DNA of 64,000 bases from Candidatus Nitrosopumilus sp. (GCA_028351415.1 JAOMJV010000002.1:1-64000); one strand, 5' to 3'; shown: positions 1 through 9,623, numbered from the stretch's first letter. The notes: generated from the sequence alone by a model not told the origin. A program made the numbers and translations.

Positions 1-2655
1 TTTTATTACTTTTTGGATATAGTCTGGCATTTTTTTAGCATCGGTAGTTTGAGGATCTGCAATTAATTCTTTCATCACAACTCCCATGTTGTTTTGACCT
101 CCTACCATAATTCCTAAAATTTTTCTATAAACCTTGGATTTGAACTCGTCAGAGTTTACATAAATTACAATTTTTTGTGGAGTAATTTTTGTTATTTTTA
201 AAATATTTACAATGTCATCAATTGTTGATTTTAGTAATTCTTCGGATTGAATTGATATGGATTCTATGTTTTCTTTTGAAAATTCAGGCCATGCTGATTT
301 TGATGCAAGTTCTGTATATCCCAATTTTTCCCATATCTCTTCTGCAATGTGTGGCGCAAATGGGGACAACATTGCCACTCTGGCTGAATTAATTTGATGC
401 AATATTCCTGAAACGTTATCTCTTCCTTTGGCCTCAACTCTCTTTGCATACCAACTCAAATCAGATTCAAATGAAAATAGTATGTCCTGTAGACCTTCAC
501 GCAGTCTCATTTTTTCAACTGCTTCTGTAATTTGGGCTATTCTTCCTTGAGTTTTTGATAAAATCCACCTATCTTCAGCCTCCAAATCCCCTATTTGTGA
601 TGCTTTGAGATTACTGCACTCTTCTAGAAGGGATTCAAGCTTGTTTTGAATACCATACACTGATTCCATGTTAAAATCAGCATCCTGAAGTAATTCAGCT
701 GATGAAATTATAGCTAACCTAATTGGGTCTGCACCATGTTCTCTTATTGCAGTTCGTAGCGGAATAATATTTCCCATACTTTTTGACATTTTAGCCCCAT
801 CCATCATTACACTGCCATTAACTACGATTTCTTTTGGCCAATATTTTTTCTCAAATATTGCAACGTGGTTTAATACAAAAAACGACAAGTGATTTTGAAC
901 TAGGTCTCGTCCTGAATGCCTTGAATCAACTGGATAGAAATATTGGAATTCTTTTTTCATTGTATTAATTGTGTCCTCTGTAAGCTTGGAAGTACTTGCA
1001 GCTAGAGACAAATCTCCTTTATCTAATAATATGTAATCAAATAGTTCTCGAGTTAAACTATCTGGAGTTACAGTTCCATCATTTACAAATCGTGAAATTG
1101 TATAGTATGCCATGTATATGACACTATCAGAAAGTGACTCTACAATCCAATCCTTATCCCATGGAAGTTTAGTTCCCAACCCTTGCTGTCTTGCACAAGC
1201 TCGTTCATGTAACCAATCAATCACCTCTTTGAATTCTGTTGTAATTTTATTTGGTAAGATACTCATCTCATCAAAACAATTTCTTGTTGTTTCTTTCCAT
1301 TCTTCATCTCCATAATTTAAAAACCATTGATTGTTCAATATTTTAACAACACATTCTGCACCACATCTACAATGTACTGGAGAATTTTCAAGTACTGGAA
1401 ATTTTTCTAGATGATTATTTTCTTGTAGCCATGCTCTTACTTTGTCTCGACCGTATTGCACTTTTTCATTATTGAATTGTTCACATTTTTCATTTAACTT
1501 TCCATCTGTGAATTCTTTGAGATACAATTCTTTTGTAGCCTCTTCTAATTTTTCATCTGTTTGATTTGAAACTCCCAATTTTTCACAAATCTGTTTTCCA
1601 GGATATGCATCATATCCAGGAGTAACGATAATTGGAATAGGCTCGATTTTGGATGCCAATTCGTGATTTTTAGCCTTAAGATCCATTAATGCCTGGTAAT
1701 CCTTTGGAGCGTGAGCTGGCACTGACATTACAAGCCCAGTTCCCATTCCAGGCTCTACAAATTCTGCCTCTAAAATTGGAATCTCTTGATTATTGTGAAG
1801 TACTGTAGCGTATTTTCCAATAATTTCACTACCTTGTATATCGCCAATTATTTTGACCTCTTTTTCAAAGAATTCTATTTTCTTTACACATTCTTCTGAT
1901 ACAATCCATGTTTCATTATCTACTGAAACTTTTTTGTACGTTACATTTGGATTGACCCATAAATTAGTTACACCAAAAATTGTTTCAGGTCTTAATGTTG
2001 TAACTGGGAAAATAAATTCACCGAACTTGAATTTAACTAGGAAATTTTTATCATCAATCTTTGGTTCAACATCTCCCATCGTATCGTGTTGCGATACAGG
2101 GTTTTGATCTTTAGGACACCATCCAACTGGGTGACTCCCTTGAATAATTTTACCACTTTCTTTTAGTATTGTAATTTGCCATTCAATAAATTTCTGATAC
2201 CCTGGAACTATAGTTGTAAACTCTCTTCTCCAATCAATTGAATATCCCATCTCTATCATTCCTGATTTTATCTCTTTATGGAAATAATCTGCAATTTTTA
2301 TTGGTTCAACAAATGTTTTGATGTTCTCTTCTGGAACATGGTATACATTTCTTAATCCATCAAGGATTTCTTTTTCTCCAGCTTGAATTCTTCTTGCCAT
2401 CCCTAACACTGGAGTTCCGGTATAATGGAATCCCATTGGGAACAATACGTTATACCCCTGCATTCTGTAAAACCTTGCATGAACATCAGCTAGTGTGTAT
2501 GTTCTTCCATGTCCGATGTGTTGTGGAGAGTTTGGATATGGGTAAGCTACTGTGATGAATTTTTTTGGCTTTTCATTTGGATTTGTCTCAAAGTCTTTTG
2601 ACTCGTTCCATTTAGATTGCCATTTAGTTTCAATTTGGTTCCAGTTAATTGCCAT
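1..2655 (-). CDS. leuS: Leucyl-tRNA synthetase, C-terminus cut by window edge
   Basis: Charges tRNA-Leu with leucine; class I synthetase of the archaeal type. The frame is open from an ATG at 2655 to base 1 with no stop, giving 885 codons; archaeal LeuRS is usually about 940-970 residues, so only the last tRNA-binding part is missing. The HIGH signature is near residue 46, the CP1 editing domain carries TLRPET, and KMSKS followed by MGNII lies near residue 620. The gene starts 4 nt after the stop of alaS, so the two synthetases are probably co-transcribed leftward. Identity is secure from both class I signatures and the editing motif. Confidence 0.96.
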   Translation of the reverse strand, partial: MAINWNQIETKWQSKWNESKDFETNPNEKPKKFITVAYPYPNSPQHIGHGRTYTLADVHARFYRMQGYNVLFPMGFHYTGTPVLGMARRIQAGEKEILDGLRNVYHVPEENIKTFVEPIKIADYFHKEIKSGMIEMGYSIDWRREFTTIVPGYQKFIEWQITILKESGKIIQGSHPVGWCPKDQNPVSQHDTMGDVEPKIDDKNFLVKFKFGEFIFPVTTLRPETIFGVTNLWVNPNVTYKKVSVDNETWIVSEECVKKIEFFEKEVKIIGDIQGSEIIGKYATVLHNNQEIPILEAEFVEPGMGTGLVMSVPAHAPKDYQALMDLKAKNHELASKIEPIPIIVTPGYDAYPGKQICEKLGVSNQTDEKLEEATKELYLKEFTDGKLNEKCEQFNNEKVQYGRDKVRAWLQENNHLEKFPVLENSPVHCRCGAECVVKILNNQWFLNYGDEEWKETTRNCFDEMSILPNKITTEFKEVIDWLHERACARQQGLGTKLPWDKDWIVESLSDSVIYMAYYTISRFVNDGTVTPDSLTRELFDYILLDKGDLSLAASTSKLTEDTINTMKKEFQYFYPVDSRHSGRDLVQNHLSFFVLNHVAIFEKKYWPKEIVVNGSVMMDGAKMSKSMGNIIPLRTAIREHGADPIRLAIISSAELLQDADFNMESVYGIQNKLESLLEECSNLKASQIGDLEAEDRWILSKTQGRIAQITEAVEKMRLREGLQDILFSFESDLSWYAKRVEAKGRDNVSGILHQINSARVAMLSPFAPHIAEEIWEKLGYTELASKSAWPEFSKENIESISIQSEELLKSTIDDIVNILKITKITPQKIVIYVNSDEFKSKVYRKILGIMVGGQNNMGVVMKELIADPQTTDAKKMPDYIQKVIK

Positions 2656-2659
2656 TATA

Positions 2660-5329
2660 TCATCCTAAAATCATTGATTTTGCTTTTTGTATTGCAGCGT
2701 CTTTTTTAGATGTGTCTTTGCCTCCACCTTGAGCAAATTTAGTATCACCACCACCAGAACCGCCTAAAATTGAGGCTAATTCCTTGGCAACATCGCCAGC
2801 ATTTACGCCTGATTTCTCACCTGCAAATATCATTACTCTTATGGTTGGACCTGCTTCAAAAATTCCACAAAATGCTGCAGTCTCATCTTTTGCAACCAAT
2901 TTCTTTCCGAAGTTTTGATGGAAATAATCATCATAATTATCACTTGATGTAAAGCATAATTTTCCTTTACTGTTAATTCCTTCAGAATCTAATGATTCTC
3001 CTGCTAGAATTTTCTCTATGAATACTGGAATCTTTTCTTTTGCTTTATCTTTATTTTCTTCTCTTTGTTTCTCTAATTTCTCTTTTGCAATGTCATCTAC
3101 AGCTTGTTTCTTTAATTTCTCTTCTTGGTCTTTTACATATTGAAAAGCTGTTGGTCCTGAGACAAATTCTATACGAACTACACCGTCTTGAATTCTTTTA
3201 GTTTTTGTAATTTTGATTAGTTCTATATCTCCAGTTTTCTTTACATGTGTTCCGCCACATGCTTCAATGTCTTTGTCCTCAATTGATACAATTCTAACTG
3301 ACTTTACGGGAACTACACCGCCCTGATAAATTTTAAAACCATATTCTTGTTCTGCAGTTCCTCTGTCGTAATAGTCAATATTTACTGGATAATTTTCTTT
3401 TACCATTTGATTAGCTGCATCTTCAATCTGCTTTACTTGTTCATCTGTTAATGATGAATGGTGGGTTATGTCTAGTCTGGCATGATCATCATCTTTAAAC
3501 GCAGAGTGTTGCCAAATCCAAGAACCTAACACCCCTCTTGATGACACATTGATGATGTGGGTACTTGTATGGTTTTTAGTAATGTTTGAACGTCTTGTTT
3601 CATCTACCTTACAAGATACGGTCTCACCCTCTTTTGGAACTCCTCCCTCTAACTTGTGAACAATAATGTTTGCGTGTTTATCGACGTTAATCACATTGAA
3701 TCCTGATATGGTTCCTAAATCTGGTTCTTGACCTCCGCCTCTCGCATAAAATGAAGTTCTATCTAATACGACTTGATCACCTAAGACCTTGATTACTTTG
3801 GCCTCAAATTCCATTGGGTCATCTTTGTAAAATAGAGTTTCAGTTTCTGGTAACTCTTCTAGTGGAATTTCTGTAATTGCCTTTTTCTTTTCAGACTGAT
3901 GCAAGTCAGATAGTTTAGAGTAAAATTGTGATGGGATTTCAGAAATAGCGTCAATTTCTTTGAGATATTCGGGTGTAATGCCGTCTGATTCGTATAATGT
4001 AATGAGTTCGTTTACTGACGGTGCACCTTTCTCCCGAATCTTTTCTGCCTTTTTCTTCATGTGAATCTTTGATTCCTCGTACCTTGAAGATTCTAGCTTT
4101 AGAATTGTCTTGACATCCTCTCTTTTCTCATCTAGTTCTGGATAGGTGTCTTTGAGATAATCAATATGTGAGTCAATTAATTCATCAATATCTAATTTTA
4201 GATTCAATCGATTAATTGTCCCATTGATTCTTCGTAACATCATTCTGAGGTTGTATCCTCCTCCGACATTGCTTGGCAATGCACCATCTGCAATTGCAAA
4301 AATTAATGTCCTGAGATGATCTGCAATTAGATACATCCCTTCAAGTGGTGTTATTATTTTCTTTATCTGATCCTCTGTAATTCCGGCATTCTTTACTGCA
4401 AGACGTCTTACTTGATTCAGATCATCAAAATGATCAATCTCTTTTGCAATTTCTGTAAAGTATTTTTTTAGCATTTCAGAATCAGAATCTATTCCAATCT
4501 TTTCAAAAAGTATCTGATTTACTGGACCAAAGCAGCAGTCATATGCCGTAGGAGTACCGTTTGTAATCCATGCAAATCTTTCAAGTCCCGCGCCCATATC
4601 AATAATTTTTTGATCAAGTGTAGTATGTTGTCCCAACTCTCCTTGGAATTCTGTAAATACTGCGTTTCCAAGTTCCAGTCCCCTAACAAAATATTCTAAT
4701 GATGAGCCAAATGAACCTCCACCTGACCACACATCTTCTACAAAAACCACTTCTTCTTTTTTAATTCCAAACTGTTGTGTTAATAATCTGAAATCTAAAT
4801 CAACACATTCATCTTTCCAATACCCTCCATTCTCTGGAATACTATGTTGACCAATCATGCAAAAACTAGAAAAGTGTCTGCCCGTAACCCCTACATTTTC
4901 CAAATCATTGAAACGTAAACATGTTTGTGGAACTACTAGCGGATTTGCAGGAAATTCAAATACCACCTTGGAACCCATTACTCTTTGAAAATCAACCACA
5001 GATGCAATTGTAAAATACAAATCATCACGCCATCTGCACACCACTGGATATCTGCTAACTGAAGTGTGATTATTTTTTACAAAAAATTCTTCTACTTGTT
5101 TCCAAGCTTGTGTATAGTCAAATCGCTTTGTTGTTGGTGGGTCTCCGATGAATGAATATGTATCCGTACCATCGTCTGGACAAAGTGTTCTGTTTGAATC
5201 TAGAGTCCAAAAGAATCTACCACATTTTGTGCAAGCTTTTCTGATAAATCCTTGCTCCTCAAATAATTTTACTTTGTAATATCTATCAGGATCTGCTGAA
5301 AATTCTTTTAAAATCTGATTTTTATCCAA
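2660..5329 (-). CDS. alaS: Alanyl-tRNA synthetase (archaeal type)
   Basis: Charges tRNA-Ala and clears mischarged tRNA. The 889-residue length fits the archaeal family. The N-terminus has an archaeal extension with CTKCGRFFW and a further Cys (about residues 33-50), followed by the class II catalytic core. The editing domain shows HTSTH near residue 586 and CGGTH near 692, together the HxxxH and CxxxH zinc site. The C-terminal DHHA1-like domain ends in a Gly-rich stretch GGSGGGDTKFAQGGG, the conserved C-Ala signature. Start is the ATG at 5329. Together with leuS it forms a leftward two-gene unit. Confidence 0.97.
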   Translation of the reverse strand: MDKNQILKEFSADPDRYYKVKLFEEQGFIRKACTKCGRFFWTLDSNRTLCPDDGTDTYSFIGDPPTTKRFDYTQAWKQVEEFFVKNNHTSVSRYPVVCRWRDDLYFTIASVVDFQRVMGSKVVFEFPANPLVVPQTCLRFNDLENVGVTGRHFSSFCMIGQHSIPENGGYWKDECVDLDFRLLTQQFGIKKEEVVFVEDVWSGGGSFGSSLEYFVRGLELGNAVFTEFQGELGQHTTLDQKIIDMGAGLERFAWITNGTPTAYDCCFGPVNQILFEKIGIDSDSEMLKKYFTEIAKEIDHFDDLNQVRRLAVKNAGITEDQIKKIITPLEGMYLIADHLRTLIFAIADGALPSNVGGGYNLRMMLRRINGTINRLNLKLDIDELIDSHIDYLKDTYPELDEKREDVKTILKLESSRYEESKIHMKKKAEKIREKGAPSVNELITLYESDGITPEYLKEIDAISEIPSQFYSKLSDLHQSEKKKAITEIPLEELPETETLFYKDDPMEFEAKVIKVLGDQVVLDRTSFYARGGGQEPDLGTISGFNVINVDKHANIIVHKLEGGVPKEGETVSCKVDETRRSNITKNHTSTHIINVSSRGVLGSWIWQHSAFKDDDHARLDITHHSSLTDEQVKQIEDAANQMVKENYPVNIDYYDRGTAEQEYGFKIYQGGVVPVKSVRIVSIEDKDIEACGGTHVKKTGDIELIKITKTKRIQDGVVRIEFVSGPTAFQYVKDQEEKLKKQAVDDIAKEKLEKQREENKDKAKEKIPVFIEKILAGESLDSEGINSKGKLCFTSSDNYDDYFHQNFGKKLVAKDETAAFCGIFEAGPTIRVMIFAGEKSGVNAGDVAKELASILGGSGGGDTKFAQGGGKDTSKKDAAIQKAKSMILG

Positions 5330-5379
5330 TGTTGAGGGATATTATTTTCCAATATTAAGAATTGTCGATTAATGATTAG

Positions 5380-5388
5380 ATTAAATAC
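5380..5388 (+). promoter_or_regulatory. Candidate TATA box for the gene at 5410
   Basis: The sequence ATTAAATAC is centred about 26 nt before the ATG at 5410, the spacing expected of a leaderless archaeal promoter. The 80-nt gap is shared with the divergent alaS promoter. Confidence 0.4.
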
Positions 5389-5409
5389 AATCTATCTGGT
5401 ACTCTAATC

Positions 5410-5919
5410 ATGTTTGGAAGTAAACCTACTCTTAAGGAAGGGTCTACTATTTTTTCAATTAAAAAAAATGGTGAATTTAACGACTTTATTTTTGCTGTTG
5501 TAACTGGTGTTGATGATAAAAAAGTAGGTGTTACTGGCGTAATTGTAAATCCAATTGGCCTCAAAAATAAAATAGCTCAGGGTAAAACTGGTGAAAGATC
5601 TAATGAAATTCTTAATCACCCAACTCCAGACAATGTGGTTTTAGCATTAGTGTATAGAGTAGAATCTGAAAATTTTGCTGAAGTTTTAGATCTTAATGTT
5701 GATAAATGTGATATTATTCCTCCAAAAATTTATTCAATGCTTGATGGATGGATACGTGAATCGCTACCTGAATTCATTAACAATGTCCTATCTTTGGCTC
5801 CAGGTACTGAAAGAGATGAAGCAAAACGAATTTTAAAAAATAGGATGGATACTTTGACGGATCCAACTCTAAGACGAACTCTATATGCTGTTTGTAGAAG
5901 TCTAAAGATTCTGAATTAA
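5410..5919 (+). CDS. Conserved hypothetical protein, 169 aa
   Basis: I do not recognise a family. The protein is soluble by inspection, without signal peptide or membrane segment. The first 45 residues look beta-rich with alternating hydrophobics (FAVVTGVDDKKVGVTGVIV), and the rest is mixed, ending in a basic helical stretch with RRTLYAVCRSLK. It stands alone between alaS (divergent) and the L12 gene (same strand, 64 nt downstream). The normal amino-acid make-up and a TATA box at the right distance support it as a real gene. Function unknown. Confidence 0.75.
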   Translation: MFGSKPTLKEGSTIFSIKKNGEFNDFIFAVVTGVDDKKVGVTGVIVNPIGLKNKIAQGKTGERSNEILNHPTPDNVVLALVYRVESENFAEVLDLNVDKCDIIPPKIYSMLDGWIRESLPEFINNVLSLAPGTERDEAKRILKNRMDTLTDPTLRRTLYAVCRSLKILN

Positions 5920-5950
5920 ATATTTAATTTTAGTCATAACATCTCCATAG

Positions 5951-5960
5951 TTTTATATTA
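5951..5960 (+). promoter_or_regulatory. TATA box of the L12 gene
   Basis: TTTTATATTA is centred about 28 nt before the ATG at 5984, consistent with a leaderless or nearly leaderless transcript for the stalk protein gene. Confidence 0.5.
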
Positions 5961-5983
5961 TGCCCTAAGAAATCCATGTTACA

Positions 5984-6280
5984 ATGGAATATGTTTACGC
6001 TGCATTACTTCTTCACAAACTAGGAAAAGATGTTAACGAGGCAAACCTTAGTTCAGTTGTTAAATCATCTGGCGCTGAAGTTAACGAAGCCCAAGTTAAA
6101 TCTCTAGTTGCAGCCTTAGCCGATGTTAATATCGATGAGGCAGTTAAAGCAGCACCTGTAGCAGCAGCAGCCGCACCGGCAGCAGCAGCAGCAGATGCCC
6201 CAGCAAAAGAGGAGAAGAAGAAAGAAGAACCTAAAAACGAAGAAGCAGCCATGGAAGGATTATCATCCTTATTCGGCTAA
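5984..6280 (+). CDS. rpl12: Ribosomal stalk protein P1 (L12e)
   Basis: Acidic stalk protein of the 50S subunit that recruits translation GTPases. The 98-residue sequence has the family layout: an N-terminal helical dimerisation domain beginning [15 protein letters not shown], an Ala-rich hinge at about residues 55-73, a Lys/Glu charged segment, and the C-terminal factor-binding tail ending GLSSLFG. In most archaea this gene follows L10 in an L11-L1-L10-L12 operon. Here it is on the opposite strand from L10 and separated from it by the UPF0126 gene, with its own promoter. Confidence 0.97.
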   Translation: MEYVYAALLLHKLGKDVNEANLSSVVKSSGAEVNEAQVKSLVAALADVNIDEAVKAAPVAAAAAPAAAAADAPAKEEKKKEEPKNEEAAMEGLSSLFG

Positions 6281-6363
6281 GCAACTTTATTTTTTCAATT
6301 TAATTTTATCTTTATTTTTATTAATCTCAATCTTAATTACTCTCCACACTGCCTTTGTCTTTG

Positions 6364-6999
6364 TTGACAGAAATTTCTTTTAGTTCTGAATTTTTTATTT
6401 ACGTTTTAGATCTTTTTGGCACAGTAGCATTTGCAATTACAGGTGCCTTTAAGGCAATTGAGAAAAAGTTTGATATTATAGGAATTTTAGTACTTGCGAC
6501 TATTACTGGTGTTGCAGGTGGTACCATTCGAGATGTTATTTTGGGAAGAGTTCCAAATTCTATTGTAGATCCTACTTATGTTATAGTTACAATCGCCTCT
6601 GGAATTACAATTTTCTTTTTATATTCACGTTTAAAAAAACACTGGAATTTATTTTTAAAATTTGATGCTATTGGATTGGGTGTATTTACAATCATTGGTG
6701 CAACTTTTGCATACAATATTTTTGGATTAAATTTTTTGGCAATTCTATTGGCAGGTGTTTTAACTGCAGCTGGGGGTGGAATACTTCGAGATATTTTTGT
6801 TAATCAGGTTCCTATAGTTTTTGTAAAAGAATTTTATCTTTCTGCAAGTTTTATTGGTATTGTTATTTTTTCAGTAATTTTGTATTTTACCAATGAATTA
6901 TACTATGCTACTATTGCTGGAATTGCTCTTACTTCCTCATTGAGATTAATTGCAATGAAGTATAATTGGAATTTACCTAAAGTAAAGAATACTGATTGA
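6364..6999 (+). CDS. UPF0126 / TRIC-like membrane protein
   Basis: Predicted small integral membrane protein of the bacterial/archaeal UPF0126 family, distantly related to trimeric intracellular cation channels and sometimes annotated as a glycine transporter. Two internal repeats are visible, each with hydrophobic helices and a GG-x-(I/L)-RD motif: GGTIRDVILGRVP near residue 60 and GGGILRDIFVNQVP near residue 140. About 210 residues, 6-7 membrane segments. The start is ambiguous among in-frame TTG codons at 6355, 6361 and 6364. It ends exactly where the convergent L10 gene ends. The transported substrate cannot be told from sequence. Confidence 0.85.
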   Translation: MTEISFSSEFFIYVLDLFGTVAFAITGAFKAIEKKFDIIGILVLATITGVAGGTIRDVILGRVPNSIVDPTYVIVTIASGITIFFLYSRLKKHWNLFLKFDAIGLGVFTIIGATFAYNIFGLNFLAILLAGVLTAAGGGILRDIFVNQVPIVFVKEFYLSASFIGIVIFSVILYFTNELYYATIAGIALTSSLRLIAMKYNWNLPKVKNTD

Positions 7000-7866
7000 T
7001 TAGGCTGGGGTATAATCTTTAGTTTGCCCGACAATTGCTTTTGCCTGGGCGTCTGCTTTTTGTAATATTTGCTCTTTTGTTTCATCTGTCATGAAACCTG
7101 ATTCAATAGATACTGAGCGTGCAGATTGTGATGCCTTGCTAAGTATTTGTGAAATATTATCTGCGGTAATGTAGCCTGCTTCAATTGATAATGATACTGC
7201 TTCTTGGTGGAATTGTGCAAATGTATTTCTTGTTTTCTCAACATCCACTACCATTTCTTCTGCTGTGTATTTTAGACCCTCTTCTACTGCTGAATAAAGT
7301 GAAATTCCTGCCTCTACTGGTTTGATATCTAATTTACCCAAAAGTGATGCTAATTTTTCATTGATTGCATCGCCTTTCTTTGCTGGTGTTGTATCTTTTG
7401 CAATCCAAATTGTTCCTTGATCAATTTTTGTTGGAATTCCTGCCTCTTTGAATTCTGTAAGCATTGGTCCTGGTGCAATTCCTGTATTTTTGGCAGGTAC
7501 TAGAATATCGATACTTGCAATATCTCCAGCACGTGCACCCATCATGACTTTGTTTTTGCCTAACAGTACGTTTAGTTTGAATGGTGACATGTTTGTAAAA
7601 ATGAATATCAATTGTTCTTTTAGGTCTACAGAAATTTCTTTAATTCCTGGTATGTCTAATGTCTCTAATGCTCTTTGTGCAACATTATTTTTAACACATA
7701 CAAATTCTACTTCTCCTTTCAAAGTTTTCCTTAATGGTAAAATTTGTGTAGAGCGAACTTTTCTCATTTTAATTATTGAAACTGTTTTGTATTTTTTTGG
7801 TAACTCTACTAATTTTTGGTACATTTCCGTTTTTCTTTTAGGATACGTTGTTCTATTTTCATGCAT
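7000..7866 (-). CDS. rpl10: Ribosomal protein L10 (aP0)
   Basis: Base of the ribosomal stalk; binds 23S rRNA with L11 and carries L12 dimers. The N-terminal rRNA-binding domain runs over roughly residues 1-110 and contains VKNNVAQRAL; the insertion domain follows, and the last 90 residues form the L12-binding helices. At 288 residues it is shorter than many archaeal P0 proteins. It ends KAIVGQTKDYTPA, without the Ala-rich hinge and acidic SLFG tail usual in archaeal P0. Its start overlaps the L1 stop by 8 nt, so the two are co-transcribed. Confidence 0.95.
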   Translation of the reverse strand: MHENRTTYPKRKTEMYQKLVELPKKYKTVSIIKMRKVRSTQILPLRKTLKGEVEFVCVKNNVAQRALETLDIPGIKEISVDLKEQLIFIFTNMSPFKLNVLLGKNKVMMGARAGDIASIDILVPAKNTGIAPGPMLTEFKEAGIPTKIDQGTIWIAKDTTPAKKGDAINEKLASLLGKLDIKPVEAGISLYSAVEEGLKYTAEEMVVDVEKTRNTFAQFHQEAVSLSIEAGYITADNISQILSKASQSARSVSIESGFMTDETKEQILQKADAQAKAIVGQTKDYTPA

Positions 7867-8521
7867 GTTTCTTCTTTATCTCCTGTAGTTGTTTTAGTGG
7901 TTTACCCATTGTAGTTTTTATCAAAACTTTGCTAATATTTTTCTCACCGTTTGGTAATTTCTTTTCTATTGCACTGATAACTGCAAAAGCATTAATTGCT
8001 AAATCTGTATCTTCCATTGACTCATCACCTATTTTACAAGATATTGATAATGATGCTCTTGTTCTGACTTTAATTGATGTTCTAAATCTTGCTAGAAATG
8101 CGTCAATTGATGCGTTAAATGGAACTGGAGTTGGCATTTTTCCTCTAGGACCTAAAAGTTGACCTAAAGCTTTTCCTACTGTTGGCATAATTTTTGTATC
8201 TGCCAAAAAGAAATCATATTTGTTGATAAATTTTCTAGATTCTCTTTTATCTGCTTCATATTTTGCTAATTCTTCATTTCCAATAACCACGTCTGCCTTT
8301 GCAGCTTTTGCTTTTTGATTCATATCTCCTGTAGCAATAACACATACTGTTGCAGGTGAACTTGTTTTTGGAAGTTGAATTACCTCGTTTATGGCAAATC
8401 CTTTTTTCACATCAATATCTTTAAAATTAATAATTAGCTCAATGGATTGCTTGAATTTTCTTTTTTTGGATTCTGTTTTGACCCTTGTTATCAATTCTGC
8501 AAATTGGCTTTCTGTAATCAT
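7859..8521 (-). CDS. rpl1: Ribosomal protein L1
   Basis: Large-subunit protein of the L1 stalk, involved in E-site tRNA release and often an autogenous regulator in archaea. Family features include the central block with GKALGQLLGPRGKMPTP near residue 120 and the C-terminal segment with IGDESM. I chose the ATG at 8521 (MITESQF); an in-frame TTG at 8530 would add three residues. It overlaps the downstream L10 start by 8 nt. Upstream lies a 166-nt region shared with the divergent Lrp-type gene, so L1-L10 has its own promoter, separate from SecE-NusG-L11. Confidence 0.95.
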   Translation of the reverse strand: MITESQFAELITRVKTESKKRKFKQSIELIINFKDIDVKKGFAINEVIQLPKTSSPATVCVIATGDMNQKAKAAKADVVIGNEELAKYEADKRESRKFINKYDFFLADTKIMPTVGKALGQLLGPRGKMPTPVPFNASIDAFLARFRTSIKVRTRASLSISCKIGDESMEDTDLAINAFAVISAIEKKLPNGEKNISKVLIKTTMGKPLKQLQEIKKKHA

Positions 8522-8687
8522 TACGAACAATTTCGAGAAAACCTACTTAAAATCGTTTAGGGTTTGAAATTTTTGTTGATCTTTTATTTTAAAAAATTTC
8601 ATTTTTTATGCCTAATAGTTGTAATTTAAAGGTAAAATTTTCTTAAAACTTACACATATTAAATGACAATCATAATTTTCAAGCACA

Positions 8688-9143
8688 TTGCATAAGTTTG
8701 ATGATCTTGATATGAAATTACTATTTGAATTAACTCAGGATGGATCTATTTCCGTTCCTACTTTATCTAAAAAACTTGGAATTAACGCCTCAGTACTATA
8801 CAGTAGAATTAAGAGATTAATGAAAAAAAAATTAATTAAAAAATTTACTATTGATATTGATGAATCTTTGTTGGGTATTGGTGTAAAGGCATCTGTTGGA
8901 ATTAATCGTGATCCTAAATTAAAAGACCAAATACATGCAAAATTCATGGAAACCTCTGAGGTTGCTTCTATTTCTGAAGTAACTGGTAGATTTGATATTA
9001 TAATTGAGGTTTATGCTAAAAATCTTGAAGCATTGCATACTGTAGTTATTGAAAAAATTGGAAAAATAGTAGGTATTCAAAATACAGAAACCTTCGTCGA
9101 ATTACAAAAAACCGATAAAGATCCTGTTTATCTTATTGAATAG
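8688..9143 (+). CDS. Lrp/AsnC-family transcriptional regulator
   Basis: The N-terminal winged helix-turn-helix (about residues 5-60) contains the typical FDDLDMKLL start and the recognition helix region INASVLYSRIKRL. The C-terminal RAM-type domain (about 65-150) has the alternating beta-alpha pattern with VTGRFDIIIEVYAKN. Length 151 fits the family. The start is a TTG at 8688; no in-frame ATG precedes residue 9. The gene is inserted between the L1 and L11 genes on the other strand and its stop abuts the L11 stop with no spacer. Effector and targets unknown. Confidence 0.9.
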   Translation: MHKFDDLDMKLLFELTQDGSISVPTLSKKLGINASVLYSRIKRLMKKKLIKKFTIDIDESLLGIGVKASVGINRDPKLKDQIHAKFMETSEVASISEVTGRFDIIIEVYAKNLEALHTVVIEKIGKIVGIQNTETFVELQKTDKDPVYLIE

Positions 9144-9623
9144 TTACTGGAATTTTTGATCCCATTTACCTTCATTGATTTCAGCAGTCATTTCTTTTGG
9201 AGTTTTTCCTTCCACTTTAACTCCTAATGCCAAACATGTGCCAATGATTGTTTTTGCAACTGATTTTAATGATGTTGCATAAGATTTTTCGAGTTTTGTA
9301 TTTGCTACTTTGATAATTGAATCTATTGTAACATCTCCTACCCATTCAGTACCTGATGTGCCTGAACCTTTTGTAATTCCTGCTTCTTTCATGATTAATG
9401 CTGCAGCTGAAGGGATGCCTATTTCAATTTCATATTTTTTTGTATCTGTATCTACTATCACAGTTACTGGAACTTTCATTCCCTCGAAATCTTTTGTTTT
9501 TTCATTAATTGCTGCGATAACTTCCATGATGTTAACGCCTAGAGGGCCTAATGCTGGACCTAATGGTGGACCAGATGATGCTCCTCCTCCTGTTACCAGT
9601 GCTGTTATTTTTTGTTCTCCCAT
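9144..9623 (-). CDS. rpl11: Ribosomal protein L11
   Basis: Stalk-base protein binding the GTPase-associated centre of 23S rRNA. The N-terminal domain shows the diagnostic SGPPLGPALGPLGVN from about residue 17; the C-terminal RNA-binding domain holds PSAAALIMKEAGI and the helix with ATSLKSVAKTIIGTC. The 159 residues match archaeal L11. It lies 35 nt downstream of NusG and, with SecE and NusG, forms the leftward unit SecE-NusG-L11. Unusually, L1 does not follow directly: the Lrp-type gene lies between. Confidence 0.97.
   Translation of the reverse strand: MGEQKITALVTGGGASSGPPLGPALGPLGVNIMEVIAAINEKTKDFEGMKVPVTVIVDTDTKKYEIEIGIPSAAALIMKEAGITKGSGTSGTEWVGDVTIDSIIKVANTKLEKSYATSLKSVAKTIIGTCLALGVKVEGKTPKEMTAEINEGKWDQKFQ

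Noticed and set aside
6013..6252. Minus-strand frame of 79 aa rich in Ala and Ser
   Set aside because: It is a shadow of the Ala-rich hinge of L12 on the opposite strand; the low-complexity composition explains the open frame.
7448..8162. Plus-strand frames of 146 and 104 aa across the L10 and L1 genes
   Set aside because: They are antisense to conserved ribosomal protein genes and their composition is that of a reverse-strand shadow.
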